Below, piece by piece: positions 13,153 to 26,225 of a stretch of 64,000 nt of DNA. This stretch comes from Ophiodon elongatus. Lineage: Eukaryota > Chordata > Actinopteri > Perciformes > Hexagrammidae. Position numbers and translations under genes: made by a program. The notes beneath the pieces were generated by a model, which made no database searches, had not been told where the DNA came from, and saw nothing but the letters and a program-made list of their open reading frames with translations. Each line of letters starts with the position of its first letter. Within the stretch, counting starts at the first letter, position 1. Where the stretch lies: contig JACSYO010001856.1 in assembly GCA_016806645.1 (NCBI GenBank), forward strand, positions 681,001 to 745,000, written 5' to 3'.

Positions 13153-14499
13153 GTCTGGAAGACAGGTAACCACTGAACAGTCCGTCAACAGCAATATCAA
13201 ATGGGTCCAGGTCAGTTTGTACACTGAGTTTATCATAACTTGTACAGTGTGTCTTAATATTCTTGATATAAACTCTGCTCTCGGCAGATTTCTGTCTCTA
13301 CTCCCACAGGTGGAATTCCCTCAAGTCACATTTTCTGTAAGTATACACTGATTTCTAGGCATCACTACACATTTACTCAAGTGACCCAGTGAGTGTAGAC
13401 TTTGTTTCATTCCAGCAATGATATTATTTGAAATAATATATGGCCACTAAACCTTTGTCCTTGTCTCTTTCTGTCCTGTCCTGCCTCTTTTACAGAACAC
13501 AGAGAGAACAGAGTTAACAAAAGCCTCTCAACGCTGTCCACTGCTGGTACATTAACATATCTAAGAGGGCGAGAGAGATACTCATTAGGGTTGGCCCATA
13601 ATTAATCCTGGATTACCATATTGGGGCGAGGACACACACAATGGTTTATTTCATCACAGGGTGTCTCACAGTGGGATCACAGTGCTTTGTCTGTGTGGGA
13701 TCATTAAAAGGATCCAGGGAGGTAACACAGCATAATTGAGTGAGATTTGACTGCTCTCTTTGCTGGATTCAACCAGCGTATTGGTCTTTTTATTAAAGAG
13801 GAGAGAGGACAAGCCATAGTTCTTAAGTTTTTAATTTCTTTCTCCCTTTTTTTGGTGTCAGGTACAGTGAAAATTGGCATGGAAGTGAAGGGAGGGAGAT
13901 GCAACAGTGTGGAATGAGCTGCAATTCAACTCCATGCAGCCATTAGCAGACTGAGCCACCGGGACGCCCCAGGCTCAGCTCTGTTGGCGGGTTCCTTGCA
14001 TCCCATAATCAGCCTCTCAGACAAGGGTGGTAATGAGGTGGTGATTCTCCTCTCTGACTGGCAATGATAGTAAAGATTATTTTTATGGCTTCCTTTTATA
14101 GACGGTATAAAATGGAAAGTGACGCAGAAGATTGGAGAGACAGAGCGGTGATGACATTTGACAAAGGTCATGAAGGGGAGTCTAAACCTGTGAAACTTTA
14201 GCCAATCAGAAAACAGCGGAGCCCACAACTGGAGGTGATTTTGGACATATTGTGCAACAGGATTTTCAGGCATTCTTTCTGTGTTTCTAGGTTGCTGTGT
14301 ATCAATAAACAAGTTATTCATCAACAAAGCTGTGATGAAAGGGGGGTTAATGCAAGCTGACAATCTCCAGCTCTAACATATTATTGCCTTATACAATTAT
14401 GATATGTCAGGGCGTGTTGGAAAAACAGTTGCAAAACACATTCAGCAAACAGAGTAAAATGTTCATTGGAGTAGTGTTTTTGGCCGCCTGAAACAAATA

Positions 14500-14700
14500 A
14501 GTTCAATATTCACTCTCTTTTTAGTTTTGTTTTGGTCTCCACCAACACCTGAGAAAAATGCCAAGCTATTTAACTGCTTGATACTAGACCTTTTTCACCA
14601 GCTAATATCTGCATGCTTTGTTGGTGTCAAAGCTAGTGCCTCACAGCTTTTAACAGATTCTCTTTCATAATAGATTGTTTTTCTGTATATTGCATCTGAA
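14500..14700 (+). repeat. Dispersed repeat, family B
   Basis: This shares TTTGGTCTCCACCAACACCT and the preceding TATTCACTCTCTTTTTAG with the copies at 1840-2070 and (inverted) 17660-17960. Confidence 0.5.
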
Positions 14701-16074
14701 AAGTTGATTTTATAACGGATGTTCACATACTACAGCTTTAGTTTCCTGAATTAATTATGAAGATGGTATCTGGATTATTGCTACTTTTCATTTATTTTCT
14801 GTGTCAACTGATCATTTTCAATATTTCAGGACAAAAACAATGTCTATCCAAAAATTATCCCTAAATATGGATCTTGAAATGTTTATTCAGGTCAGTTTCT
14901 TTTATGGAAACTGGCCTATGAATACTAAGAATTTGTGTGGGCACTTGCTTTTTGTAAATGTCTCCTAATATGTCAGTAAGTCAGTTTCGAAACTGTGAAG
15001 ACCACGAATCCTCTCATGCCTGGCAAGCATTCAACCACAGTAATTGTCTGAAGTCACATCCCATTCGGGACGCTGTCAGTCTTCACGGAACATTGAAGTA
15101 ATGCAAAGACTTGCTGGATTAGGGAAGCAGCCTTGACACTCAACTAACATTTGTCAATGAAATGCCAATTTACAGTAAATGCATGTTAAGACCAGCTACA
15201 TACATATTTCTACTACGGTTTGACATCTGAAAAAGGGGCGTTTACTGACATATTAATGCTCTGAATATCGACTTTAGCACTTTTAAGCTTACTGTAAATG
15301 TGATGACAACATTTGTCTTTAAAGCCATCCTGATCAGTAAGTGAAGGCACAACTTTGAAATGATCACAGAATTATTCACAATACAACTAAAATCTTTATA
15401 ATAAGTATATATAAGGCAATAACGTGCATCGAAAAATTAGCTTTCAATAGCCCTGCCAGAGTGTTTGTATAAGTGACTGTGTCTACTGCTCATTCCCTCT
15501 GATGGCAGATTGGCCAGTGTGGGCAGCTCTTAGACTCAGGGATTTGGCTGCAGCTCCACGCGCTCCGCTGTGTGCCAGGTACTGCATGCAGGGTCACCAC
15601 CTGGCTGCAGCATCCTCAGGCCAGGCAGTATCAGAACTGACCAAAAGCCTGCACTTTAGACAGCAACGAACACGACCAACAGATCTCACCCACGTATTAC
15701 CTGAACTGTCCCAACTAATACGAAACCAAAAAGGAGAAGAAGAGTGGTTAAAAGATGACTCAGACAGTGGAAATTACAGAACAGGAATTTATCACATCCT
15801 TGCTCTCGTGTCAAGTGATTTTTATTAATAAAACAGAAGAAGAAAGTTGACTAAACCCTTGGTGTCCTGTCATTGCTGTCCCTTTGTTTATACACTGAGT
15901 CATTATTTCAGATGCCATACTGAATGAGAGAAGGCTTCGCAAACAATGGGCCAAAGATGTGCAACAATTATTTCGTTCTCTTTGAGAGAGAGCGTCACTT
16001 CTGGTGCTGATGTCTTATTTTGTCAGCCAAAAAACTATGCTTCCTCACCAACAAGGAGACCCCTGAAATGCCTG

Positions 16075-16345
16075 AAAATGTTCTCAGGATGAATTTTACG
16101 AATTTTGGTGATCCCTTAACTTTTCATCCACCACCATCATCATGTCAAAAGTAGAATGTGTCTAATGCTTTAGTTTATGACCAATCAGCAGTAAAAATTT
16201 AAAAAAATGACATTCCCATCAGCATATTGCATTTAGGCCTAATTAGTTAAAGCATACTAACATGCTAAATTAAGAAGGCAAACATTAAACCCATTAAAAA
16301 TCACCATTGACATAGTGAGCGTGTTAGCATTAAGCTCAAAAGACC
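16075..16345 (-). repeat. Dispersed teleost repeat, family A, antisense copy
   Basis: The plus strand here reads CAGGATGAATTTTACGAATT and TTTGGTGATCCC, the reverse complement of the GGGATCACCAAA...ATTCATCCTG block at about 49107-49135. It is followed by ACTAACATGCTAAATTAAG, the complement of the GCTAACATG-type end. Confidence 0.6.
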
Positions 16346-17659
16346 GGTGTGCCTCCTGTTCTGCTGCAGTAGGTTGGCTTAACGCTATGGGAAAAACAGT
16401 AGCCACAATCTCTGGATAACCATCTATTTCATACATTGTCTGAACTTCAAAAATAAATTATGGTTTTATGCAATGTGTCACTATTTAAGAAAACTGCAAA
16501 CAGATCCTCAATTTGAAAATACTTTTGTCAAGGATTTGAAATCAGAGAAACTTCACAAAACTAGAAAAAAATCAAAGCAAAATGAACAGTGAAATCATTT
16601 CTATTTTAATGTGAACTCCATGGAAACAAATAGAACTGCAACCAGTCCTAAATTACGGCGGGACGTGTTCCCTTACGCCCCAAGAACTGTCTGCACTCCC
16701 CTTGTCTTCCACCCTCTCCACCCAAACCTCCACCGTGTGACCCTGCCAGAGTGGCATCTGCCTCTCTGTCTAACAGGTGTCATTCCCACAAGCTCCGCAC
16801 ACTGCAGTGTCAAACGGCTGGCCAAAAGATATATGCTAATGTCAAGCAAACGCCATGTAGCAGATCTGGAGGTGAGGGATATTAATGAAAGGCAAAGCAT
16901 GATCATCAACCAGAGAAGTGCACTGTCCTTGACATCACTGGAGACGCTGCTGAGGCTTTAGGCAACATCTGCTGTAACACGTGGCTGCACGGACACACGC
17001 GTGGGGTCAAGTTCGCCCGTGAACATGTACACATTTCCGCGTACAGACGCCGTCCACCATCACATGCACACACAGTCCTGGCTGTGGGATGAAGGAGGCT
17101 GACTCATGAAGGCATGTATTCATTATTATAATGTAGTCAGTGTGGAAGCATCTTAAACTGGTCATAATTCGGATCAGATGAAATATGTACTTTTTACAGA
17201 CTCTCACGGCTTCTGAAATGTGACGTCCGGTTATCGATTCACCAGTCGACAAAAGACTCGACTGGGTTTTGTGCTCGTTCCACCTACATCTTCAGTGCCC
17301 ACAGTGTGTGAAACACAAAGTCAGAGCAAAGGGTCAACTGCAGGTCAGTATGGCGCATTGCAGCACTACGGCATGCGAGGAACCAACAGGAAGAGGGTCC
17401 TCAGTTCAGCAGACAAAATGTCATTGAGTCACTAAACCTCATTCTGCTCCAGGGGTCACGTATGGTGAAATTGTTCCTTAATCACCACTGCTTGAAATCT
17501 GTCACACTCCTAACTCCTAAAGAAATGTATATAAACTGGTGTGAGACTGTAGATTAAAGTGGAGCTTTAAAGTGGCTAGATCAATATTCTTATATCAACA
17601 ATGCATCATATGACTACTTGTATGTGAATAGGGTAGCTCGTAGCAATGTAGTCACAGTG

Positions 17660-17960
17660 AATTATCACCTGACTGGAGTTCTACAGAGCTACCTATCAGC
17701 TTATTGTTTGGGTTTTCCGGACCCCAACTTTACTGTTTTGGTTCACTCTCACCGCTCAGGTTTTTGGCTGGATGAAGCAGCTGTTTTCAGCTCTAAACAC
17801 CTACTGTACGCTACCTGTTCAGCACCGAACAGCAGACAGATACAGTCAGCTACTAATCAAATGACACAAGGAGCATTTACCAGCCAAAAACCCAAATATT
17901 CACCGCGGGGGTTGAGGTGGGGACCAAAAAAAAGAGCTAAAAGAGAGAGAAAATTTGACT
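17660..17960 (-). repeat. Dispersed repeat, family B, antisense copy
   Basis: The reverse complement begins TTTTCTCTCTCTTTTAGCTC, continues TTTTTTGGTCCCCACCTCAA, and later has GAACAGGTAGCGTACAGTAG. This is the longest of the three family B copies. The open frame 17618-17977 across it is coincidental. Confidence 0.5.
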
Positions 17961-20900
17961 TACATTTATCAGGTTAACAGACACATGACTCCAAATGAAT
18001 GGTAAAGTTGCTCCCCTATCAACCTAATGTGTAACTTAGCAACTGTTTCCTAAAATATTGTGTTTCACAGCTTGTGGCCAAAACGTTTCATAGGTCTTAC
18101 ATTGATCAATAAAGCAATCGCACTGAAAACGGGTGATTGTTTTGTTGCTGGAATCTATTTAGCATGCAGATAAATTGGTAATGGGACTTTCCAATTCATG
18201 TGCAAGTGCGACACCCGGGACACCCTGATGGTAGACACTGCCATGGTGGACACATCCCGGCTTGTAGAATTCTGCATTATGATTATTATGAGACAACATT
18301 TATCTGAGATCTGCAGGCAAAGCTGCAGCCTCACAAGCACAGATGATGCACATTTACTGTAGATACACACACAGTTGCAAGCAGCCACATGCCCACAGTA
18401 GGACTCAGCTACAAACACTCAAAACATACACATATTACAAAGTGTCATCAACAGTTCAGCCTCTCTTCTGTCTTGTTCCTTTTATAGAAGCTGTTTGGTG
18501 GAGAGGCCCAAAATTCGATCATGCGATCTCTCTTGACTGAAGCCCTCCATATTTAGAGAGTCTATTTGTGGCAATGTCTCTCCACAGTTGCCATTGCCAT
18601 GCCCCGAGGAGAGAGAGAGAGAAAGAGAGAGAGGGAAAGAGAGAGAGAGATAGAGAGGGACTAATAAACCTCCCAGAGTATGCCTCTATTAGTTTCAAAA
18701 CTGCAGCAGAACTGGCACTCACCGCCTGCAGTGCACAACAGTGCATGAACACACTGATAAACTGGAATAGGAACAGTGCTGACATAACTGGAGGAATTGT
18801 TAGTCTGATCTGTGCAGTTTGTTAAAATCCCTCCTTCTTGCTGTGTCATAGGAAGTTGAAGGCTATATACTTATATAATTAATAATATGCTTATGAGTAG
18901 TATCTACAATAGTTTTTATTTTTAACAATGCATGAGGTAACTAATTTGGGTCTATAATTAGATTACTTCTGGGGGCATGCTGAATTAATCTTTCATATCA
19001 TTCTCCTTTGGGGTCATTTTTTCGATTGTGAAACTGAATGAACAAGCTATATAGAGCACTGCATATACAGTATAATAATCCATGTTTTTCATTTTGCTGA
19101 GGAAGAACATAATTCCTTGGCAGATAATAACCTTTTGACTTTAACTCCTTTTGACAGGACTTGTCAAACTAATTAAGACAAATAAAGACAGCAAGTTCCT
19201 GACAATTCACATTGTCACTTTTTTCAGAAAAGAAGCCTAACCTCTACACATCACAAATCAACAAGTGGAACAGGCTAATGGAAAACAAGGGCATGAAAAG
19301 GCCTACTTTGTACCGGTCAGCTGTTGTACAACTGGACAAATTAAAACAAAATATAGCTCAAAACTTGTGTGAAATGAGTCACAGCTAACTTACTGCTGTG
19401 TCTTCAAGCTGTAGCTCAATATGCAGCTGTTTACCCTTAACTCATCGGTTGTGTCTTGTAGAAATTAGTACTGACACTAGAGGTCACTGTTGAGGTTTAA
19501 AGCACTGTGTAGTGTGTGGTATAAGTCTAAGTAGAGGTAACTGCACAGATCATATTAAAATAAAAAATGTAATATTTTTTTCCAATATGCAGTGTTTTGT
19601 AGGTGTTGCCTATATTTAAGATCGGACACATTTGCTACATCTATACAGTAAGTACAGAGGAAGAAGACTTGAGATTATGGAATAAGGGGTTAACCACTTT
19701 ATGTTTAAGAGGGACTTAATAAATTACACACAGTATGAGGAACAAAACAGGAACAATAGGGTTAAAGAAATAACAGTGTTAATATTACCATTAAATTAGT
19801 TTAAATAATACAATTTAAAATACTTTGGGAAATTATAAAGTAAAGGTATTTTTAATATGTAGTACGTATAATTACTATCTATATAATTTATATCATAATT
19901 ACAATACTAAGCAAATTAAGTCAACAAAGTATAATGTCAGAGAGAAGATGTCGAGAAAGAGCTGATGGAACGTCACCCACATAACCTCCTCTGTACCACG
20001 GAGACCTAGAGAGAGCAGACCTCAAGGACACCGTTCGCACAAAGAGAAGAAGGGACCCGGGGTGCTGAGAGAGGATGAAGCAGAAAACATGTGATTCAAG
20101 AACAGCGACAGAAGAAATGGAGGTGAATGGATTTTTGTTTGTGCTGATGCTCAAAGAAATAAATAAAAGTAAACTTTCTTTCAAGATACAGAATCACCAT
20201 TACCCTCTGGGGTTATCCACAGAATACATCGTCAACGGTTTTCATAGGGTCTACTTCTTTCAAAAGCAATACTTGCGTTGTTTCTTGGCTAACACATATT
20301 GGTCCGGAATTTTCCCCACAAAACAAAATGCCATTAACACACACTGTATTAGGATGGAGTCAGAAATGTCCGAGACAGATGTCTCAAAATATTGGCAGAT
20401 TAAAGCAAACCATATGAAGGTGCCAGAAGTAAGAACACTGGGAGGCCAATATGTGTTTTCCTTGTAATTTGGATGAGGCAAAAATGAGAAAAGTTCGAAG
20501 AAATGTACTCAGATATTGTCATTTTTTTATTTAAAAAAAAAAAGGGGATATAATTTTGATTTAAAAGGCTTGAGATCATTTTAGAAAAACCAAGATTTCT
20601 GGCAAGGTCTTTAAGAAGGCCAAGCAGTAAGAGGTTTATTTGCAATATTACTCTACATTTCTAATTGTTACCGTTTTAATGTTTAATGTTAATGTTTTAT
20701 GGAAAAAAATTAAGCAATTTAGTCTTTTGGCAGGGGTACAAAATTAAGTAGTCTCTTAAAACTTAAGGACATGGGGGACCTATTGAACAAAAACTGTATG
20801 CCAGATTCAAATACAACATGTTGAGCGTCTCTCCTGCTGCACAACCGGGTCGGTCTCTTCTTGTTCACTCTTGTAGACTGTAGAGGCTTAAAAAGCTTTG

Positions 20901-23900
20901 ATAACTGAAAATTACCGGTTGATTTTCTTAGTTCCTAGTTTTTATGCAAGATGTATCTTCACTGTTGGGCCGACAGACCGTAGCCATTATCAAAGTAGAT
21001 GCAGTGCTTGCCCTCTAGTGTTCATAGGCTGACAGCGACAGTGGAGAAGCGTTAGATCTCAGTTTGCTGGCCTTGCCATTTCAACTGCCAGGTCCTGATG
21101 TGTGCTGGCAGCCCTCCATGATCACATTTCACCCTTCAGTGAACAGCAGGGGCGTAGCACAGCACAACAATAGCAGCAGCAGCAGCTCTGGAAGCTCCAC
21201 AGTGTTGCTTCTCATCCGCTCAGGTCCCAGCGAGGTTGATCAGTTACAGATCACTTTCTCCACGCTTAAAACTGGAGCTTGTACTGTGTTGTTTCTCCCA
21301 CACAGTAACATAATGATAATTAATTTAGTTACCAAGAAATCAACCTGCTTTAGTGCTGCTAAGGTTTAGGATTGTTATTAGAATCCAAGTAAGTTTTTTT
21401 TTTTTTACAGTACACATGATAAAAAAAAACTGTGAATCTAAAGAGTACAATTGCTATTTTTCTAATCTTGATTTGTATTATGTACCTGTTGTCCTTTGTC
21501 TGCAATGATTTGTAATCGACTTTGTCTTTTTTTTGTATTGCTTTGTTTTAAAGCTTTTGTACTTTTTGTAGATTTTAATCTCAAGGTTGAATAAATAAAA
21601 ACATGTATTTCTGCCCAAAGTGTTGCACTGGCTAATGTTCACCTGTGGGTAAATCATGTTATCGAGTTATGAGTCACATGAGTGCACACGCCTTGAGAAG
21701 CACCAACAAACCTCTCTAGTGCATCTTCCACACAGGTACAGTAGGCACACACTCACACACAAACAAACAGAGAGCTGTAGTTTGTTTTCAAGGACACATT
21801 ATTTCAAAACCCACATGATCTGTGTCCATGGCAACTGAGTGCTGTTTAGCCTGTCCAAATGGAACGAGGATGGTCTGGAAGTGATAAGAAACTCAAGAAT
21901 CATATGTGAAAACGTGTGGAATCAACGTTTCAGCTGATAAATCAAGTGCAACTCCACTGTTTCAAGTAAAGTCGTCATTATTTAATGATCTCCCGTATAC
22001 ACTGCATGCCTAATTATGTGTGATTGTTATATCCGAACACAGACTCAAATGTCCACACGGCTGCTTGTTTGGGGTGTCATAAAATGCATTTCCTTCACAT
22101 AGAAACAGCAATATCTTATATTACCATAGACTTTTTATGTATACCGAGATTAACACCAACTGTACTGAACCACAAGCACAGTCTTTCTGTACTTTAATCT
22201 GTGGGTGTGAATGTGCTATTGTTTGTCTTTGTACAAAACCAAACCCTAAGCAAATATGTAAAAATTCCTATTCAAAGTATGACAGTTTGTTAAGTGGCGT
22301 GACAAAAGTTTAATCAATCCACTGTTCTTTGAAAGCTGTGTTTAACAGTAGAATATCAGCTATTTGAAATTGAAGTCAATCCTTTCAACTTTCATCAGGT
22401 CCAGTTGGTTCTCATTGGGTACTGGAATGAATATAAAGACGCAGCAGAGAAAGAGAGATAAGACCGAAATGAAGAGGCCCGATGTGTCTCGTAAACCAAC
22501 TGCCTTTCATTACTTCACAATTAGTGAGCATATGTGTTGAGGGAGTGTCTGAAGTCCAACATTGTCCTTTGTCGAAGCATTCGCAGTCTCTTGTGCTGAT
22601 CTCAATCTGTCAGAGCCGAACAACCCATCATCCAAATTACAGCTCTCAGTAACAGGCACAAAGGAAGATTTGGAGACTTTTTACAAGGCTCAAACACTTT
22701 AGCGGCCATTACTCGCCATGACATTACCAAAATATGTCCTGTGTCCGATTGCCTTAGAGACTGTGACACACTTTTTGGTAATGTGGTGGAGTATTTTTGC
22801 CAAAAATAATTACCAATAGTGATTTTTCACCTTTTTCATTTTTATTTAAAAGCCAAATCTTAGTCTGCTGTGTCAGTTTTCGCTTTTGTCCACTAGAAGG
22901 CATTGCACCCTTGAAGATGATTCAAGTGATGTGATGTCTTTTTAATCGTTATCTTCACTTTAAAAAAAAAAACATTCACACAGTTTTACCCACATTGGTG
23001 CTATATTTGGTAAGCTTACGTCCAAAATACATGTTTTAAATGCTCCAAATGAATACAAGAAATGATACAAGATCATGATAAATGTAACATTTTGTCTTTT
23101 GAATATTTTTCATATAAACCCACATTTCATTTCAAAACACAATACAAATAGGCAAAAGCTAAAGTAGCCGATATTTTGTCATGTACATATCAGGCTCTGT
23201 GACACTAAATACAGCCACAAGGCAGCGTAAGAGAAATGTTATTATAGGAGTTAAAATTGGGGCCAAGAATATGGCAGTGTGTGCTGTGTCCTGGGTAGTT
23301 TTAACAATCAGACTTTCTTTTAAGAGATAATTGTAAATCTCATCATGACATAAGGCTTTATCAGGACAAGTTCACAAAAACGTCCAAATTTCAATCAAAA
23401 ATAGGGTTCTCAATTATAAAATATAAAAACACCCAGATTTGGCTCTTGAGACTAAGTTTACGACTGTAATATCAACTTCAGTCAGATGCCTCTCTTAACT
23501 TTTAGTTTGTTGGGAATGTCTCACAACAGAGGCCACTGTTGAGCCTTGGAAGTTTGGCTGCACTCTGCCGTTTTCATTGATGGACCATAAATAATTCCAT
23601 CAGATCACGTTTTATGTTGAGGCATTGCCTTCCTTATGTGTCCTTCTCCTTCCAAATGAATTTTAAAAAGCTTTGAATAGCGGGAGGACACTTTCACTCA
23701 TTTCACCACAGGATGACATGTTTTATCATCGCAAGCGTTTATTGAAAAACTCACTGATCTGCTCGGGGATCTCAGCTGATCTGTGCGAGACTGCTGTGGA
23801 TGTATTTTCTGATAATTTAAGCATGAATATGTGAGAGCATGTCCCTAAATGTCTCACAGGCAATGGTACATGAAGGATGAGATTAAATGCCGGTGAAATC

Positions 23901-24015
23901 TAAATTCAAATCTTTAAACAATGGAAATCTGGGTAAGTGAAGTGCTCTTCTGTCACAAGTAAAGTTTGTGATGACTGTCAACTGAAAACCTGAGTTTGCA
24001 GTTCAGCTGGTGAAT

Positions 24016-24023
24016 GTGTGTGT

Positions 24024-24060
<37 letters not shown>
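24016..24060. repeat. (GT)n microsatellite
   Basis: TG repeats with one TATG interruption, in the intergenic region. Confidence 0.9.
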
Positions 24061-24892
24061 GTTACTACTCTCTTTTCTCTTCTGCTGCAACCAAACATCA
24101 GAGCTTTTCATGTGAAGACTACATTTCTGCTCCGTCCTGTATCATTTTGAGTTGAGTCCCGTTACATCACGGTATCACACTGTTGTATGATGTTGTATCA
24201 TAGAAGGGTTGGTTGTAAAACATGCAGCAGGAAAAGCATATGTGTTACTAATAGCACTAATGGCACATCTGTTCTGGTGTCGGAGCCCTGCCGTTGTGCG
24301 TTTATTTGCTATAACGGACGCTCAGTTGGAATCATCATTAAAGTCATTAGCTACACATCTGCATTTTCTGCCATGACAAGTCACAATGTCTGCCTCGAAA
24401 ACAGTCGACTAGGTCGATGCAAAAAAAGTTTGCAGTGAGAAAAAGACCATACGAATGTGAACAGGTGATCATGAAGCAACCAAAGGACAGCGGCTTCGAG
24501 GGGGAGAAGAAAATGTCTGTTGTCAGCTATGTCACAATTTTTTTGTTCACATACTGAAAGTAAATACTTAGTGTGTGTTTTTTTGTAACTATGTCTTAAA
24601 ATGTCTATGTCTAAAAGAAATAAAAAGACATATTCTGTTTGCACTTTGTTTGCAATTCTGCAACACACTTTCTTTTCAACACACTACACACTGTTTCTTA
24701 CATTAAACACACACATTCAACAAATGAAATCTCATACAATCATTGGGAAAACACTTCTATTCTAAATGCAAACATAGATGATTTGGCAACACGCACCCCC
24801 ACACGAACACACTTGAAAACACACACGCAGTGTCAGGTGTGTAGCACGACAGACCTCAGGTCAGCGCACCTCTTTTGTGAAAACTTGCAAAC

Positions 24893-25045
24893 ATGGAGGA
24901 AGTGAGAGCAGGAGGGTAAGAAGGAGGAAGATGAAGATGAAGAAAGAAGGAGAGAGGAGGGCGAGGACAAGAAAAAAAGAAGGGAACAGGGATGACATTG
25001 CTTGTGATGTGGATGAGAACCTAACAGAAGGCTGGATCCAAAACC
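24893..25045 (+). pseudogene. Internally deleted transposase remnant (IS630/Tc1-like type)
   Basis: The frame starting near the ATG at 24893 is Arg/Lys/Glu-rich and runs into DDIACDVDENL. The latter resembles the C-terminal block (..IRCDVDEN.WP) of a DDE-type transposase family that I know from fish genomes. An N-terminus-like start joined to a C-terminal motif within 150 bp implies loss of the catalytic core. The assignment is from memory of the motif, so confidence is moderate. Confidence 0.4.
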
Positions 25046-26094
25046 TTCCACCATCCCCAACAATATTATTTTTTTGTTTGCCCTTTTTAATGTTTACTGT
25101 AACATATTGTATTGGTTAATGCTTTTGCGTTTTTTGTTGTTGTAAAAACCACCATTTGCATAAAAATAAGCTTCTTTTTTTTATGTGAGTAGATGTACTG
25201 TACTGGACCAGTCTTACACAGAAGCTTGTATGAGAACATTTTAAAGGTATACAAAGTACTAAAGACAGCAGTGTTTTGTATAGTAAGTTGTTGTTTTGAT
25301 ATTCAAATCATCCTTGTGTGATTGGGTGCATCATTTTGTTGCAAAAATGCCATTTTGAAAAAGGATTTTAAGGTTTTCATTACATTTTCATTTTGAGATA
25401 GAAGTGAGATGTTTATCTCCAAGTCTTATTTGGCTTGTGTGTACAGTGTTGACACAATGAGACAAATTCTGAAACAAATATTTAAGAAAAAGAAACAACC
25501 TTTAAAATGGATTTCATAACCAAGATTCTCAAATCCTTTCAGCAATCATTAAGAATGGTAATTTCCCAAAAGTATGATTTTTCTGCTTAAATCCAGATTT
25601 ATTTCATCTTTTGTGCTAAACCCATCAACCCTTTTGTTACTGCCGACATTTTGACTTGTCAGAGAAGCACAGGAAGTACTGATAACATATGGTAAATGAT
25701 TAGATCAGGACTCCTGACCTAACCACATCTGTTCTATTCAATTGTCCCAGTAAGTCATGGAACAGTAAACCAGCATGCGCAGTATAAGCTAGACGGACAC
25801 GCTTGAACATATTTTGTGTTAATATTTAAACTTGAGCTTTCCCAACAGTGACTTGTCAAAATGTGTTCTCTGAAACCAGCCTATACCTTCATGAACACAG
25901 GTTGGAGCATGATGGGTTCATCTGGCAGGAGCTGCCATTCAGGACAATTAACTCCAGCCATCACACCTGAACTCAATTAACAGCCCATTCTCCAGGTCCG
26001 AACACGAAACAGAAATTTAGAATTTCAGGATCAATACATAAGTTTCTTTTTCTTCTTTTTCTGGCCTGGTTGTAGAAGGTGGAATCTTTGGAAG

Positions 26095-26225
26095 TTGGAA
26101 AACCTTATACAATGCTGGAGGAAGCATGTGGGGACATTCCACTGCAGTCCATCCAGGGGAGGATTCGACACGCCTGGGGGTACTTCCCCCCGCTGCCTGG
26201 CCCAGCCTAACATCGCGTGTGATGA
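26095..26225 (+). pseudogene. Broken transposase C-terminal fragment
   Basis: One frame reads MLEEACGDIPLQSIQGRIRH then AWGYFP. After a frameshift the next frame reads PNIACDE. Both pieces resemble the C-terminal segment of the same fish transposase family as the remnant at 24.9 kb. The frameshift and lack of a catalytic core show it is dead. Confidence 0.45.

Larger units (their letters stand above)
11743..24600. other. Intergenic region, left part
   Basis: No protein exon was recognised on either strand. It contains a probable retroelement tail near 11975, the palindromes at 12143 and 13119, family B repeats at 14500 and 17660, a family A fragment at 16075, and a (GA) tract at 18609-18658. 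Open frames up to 145 codons (13926-14363 minus, 20075-20467 plus, 15502-15828 plus) match no family I know, and I do not call them genes. Confidence 0.6.

Noticed and set aside
13926..14363. 145-codon open frame on the minus strand
   Set aside because: It has no recognisable domain, no consistent splice sites and ordinary intergenic composition. It is compatible with a chance frame.
20075..20467. 130-codon open frame on the plus strand
   Set aside because: It matches no protein family I know, lies in A/T-rich intergenic DNA and is overlapped by equally open frames on the other strand.
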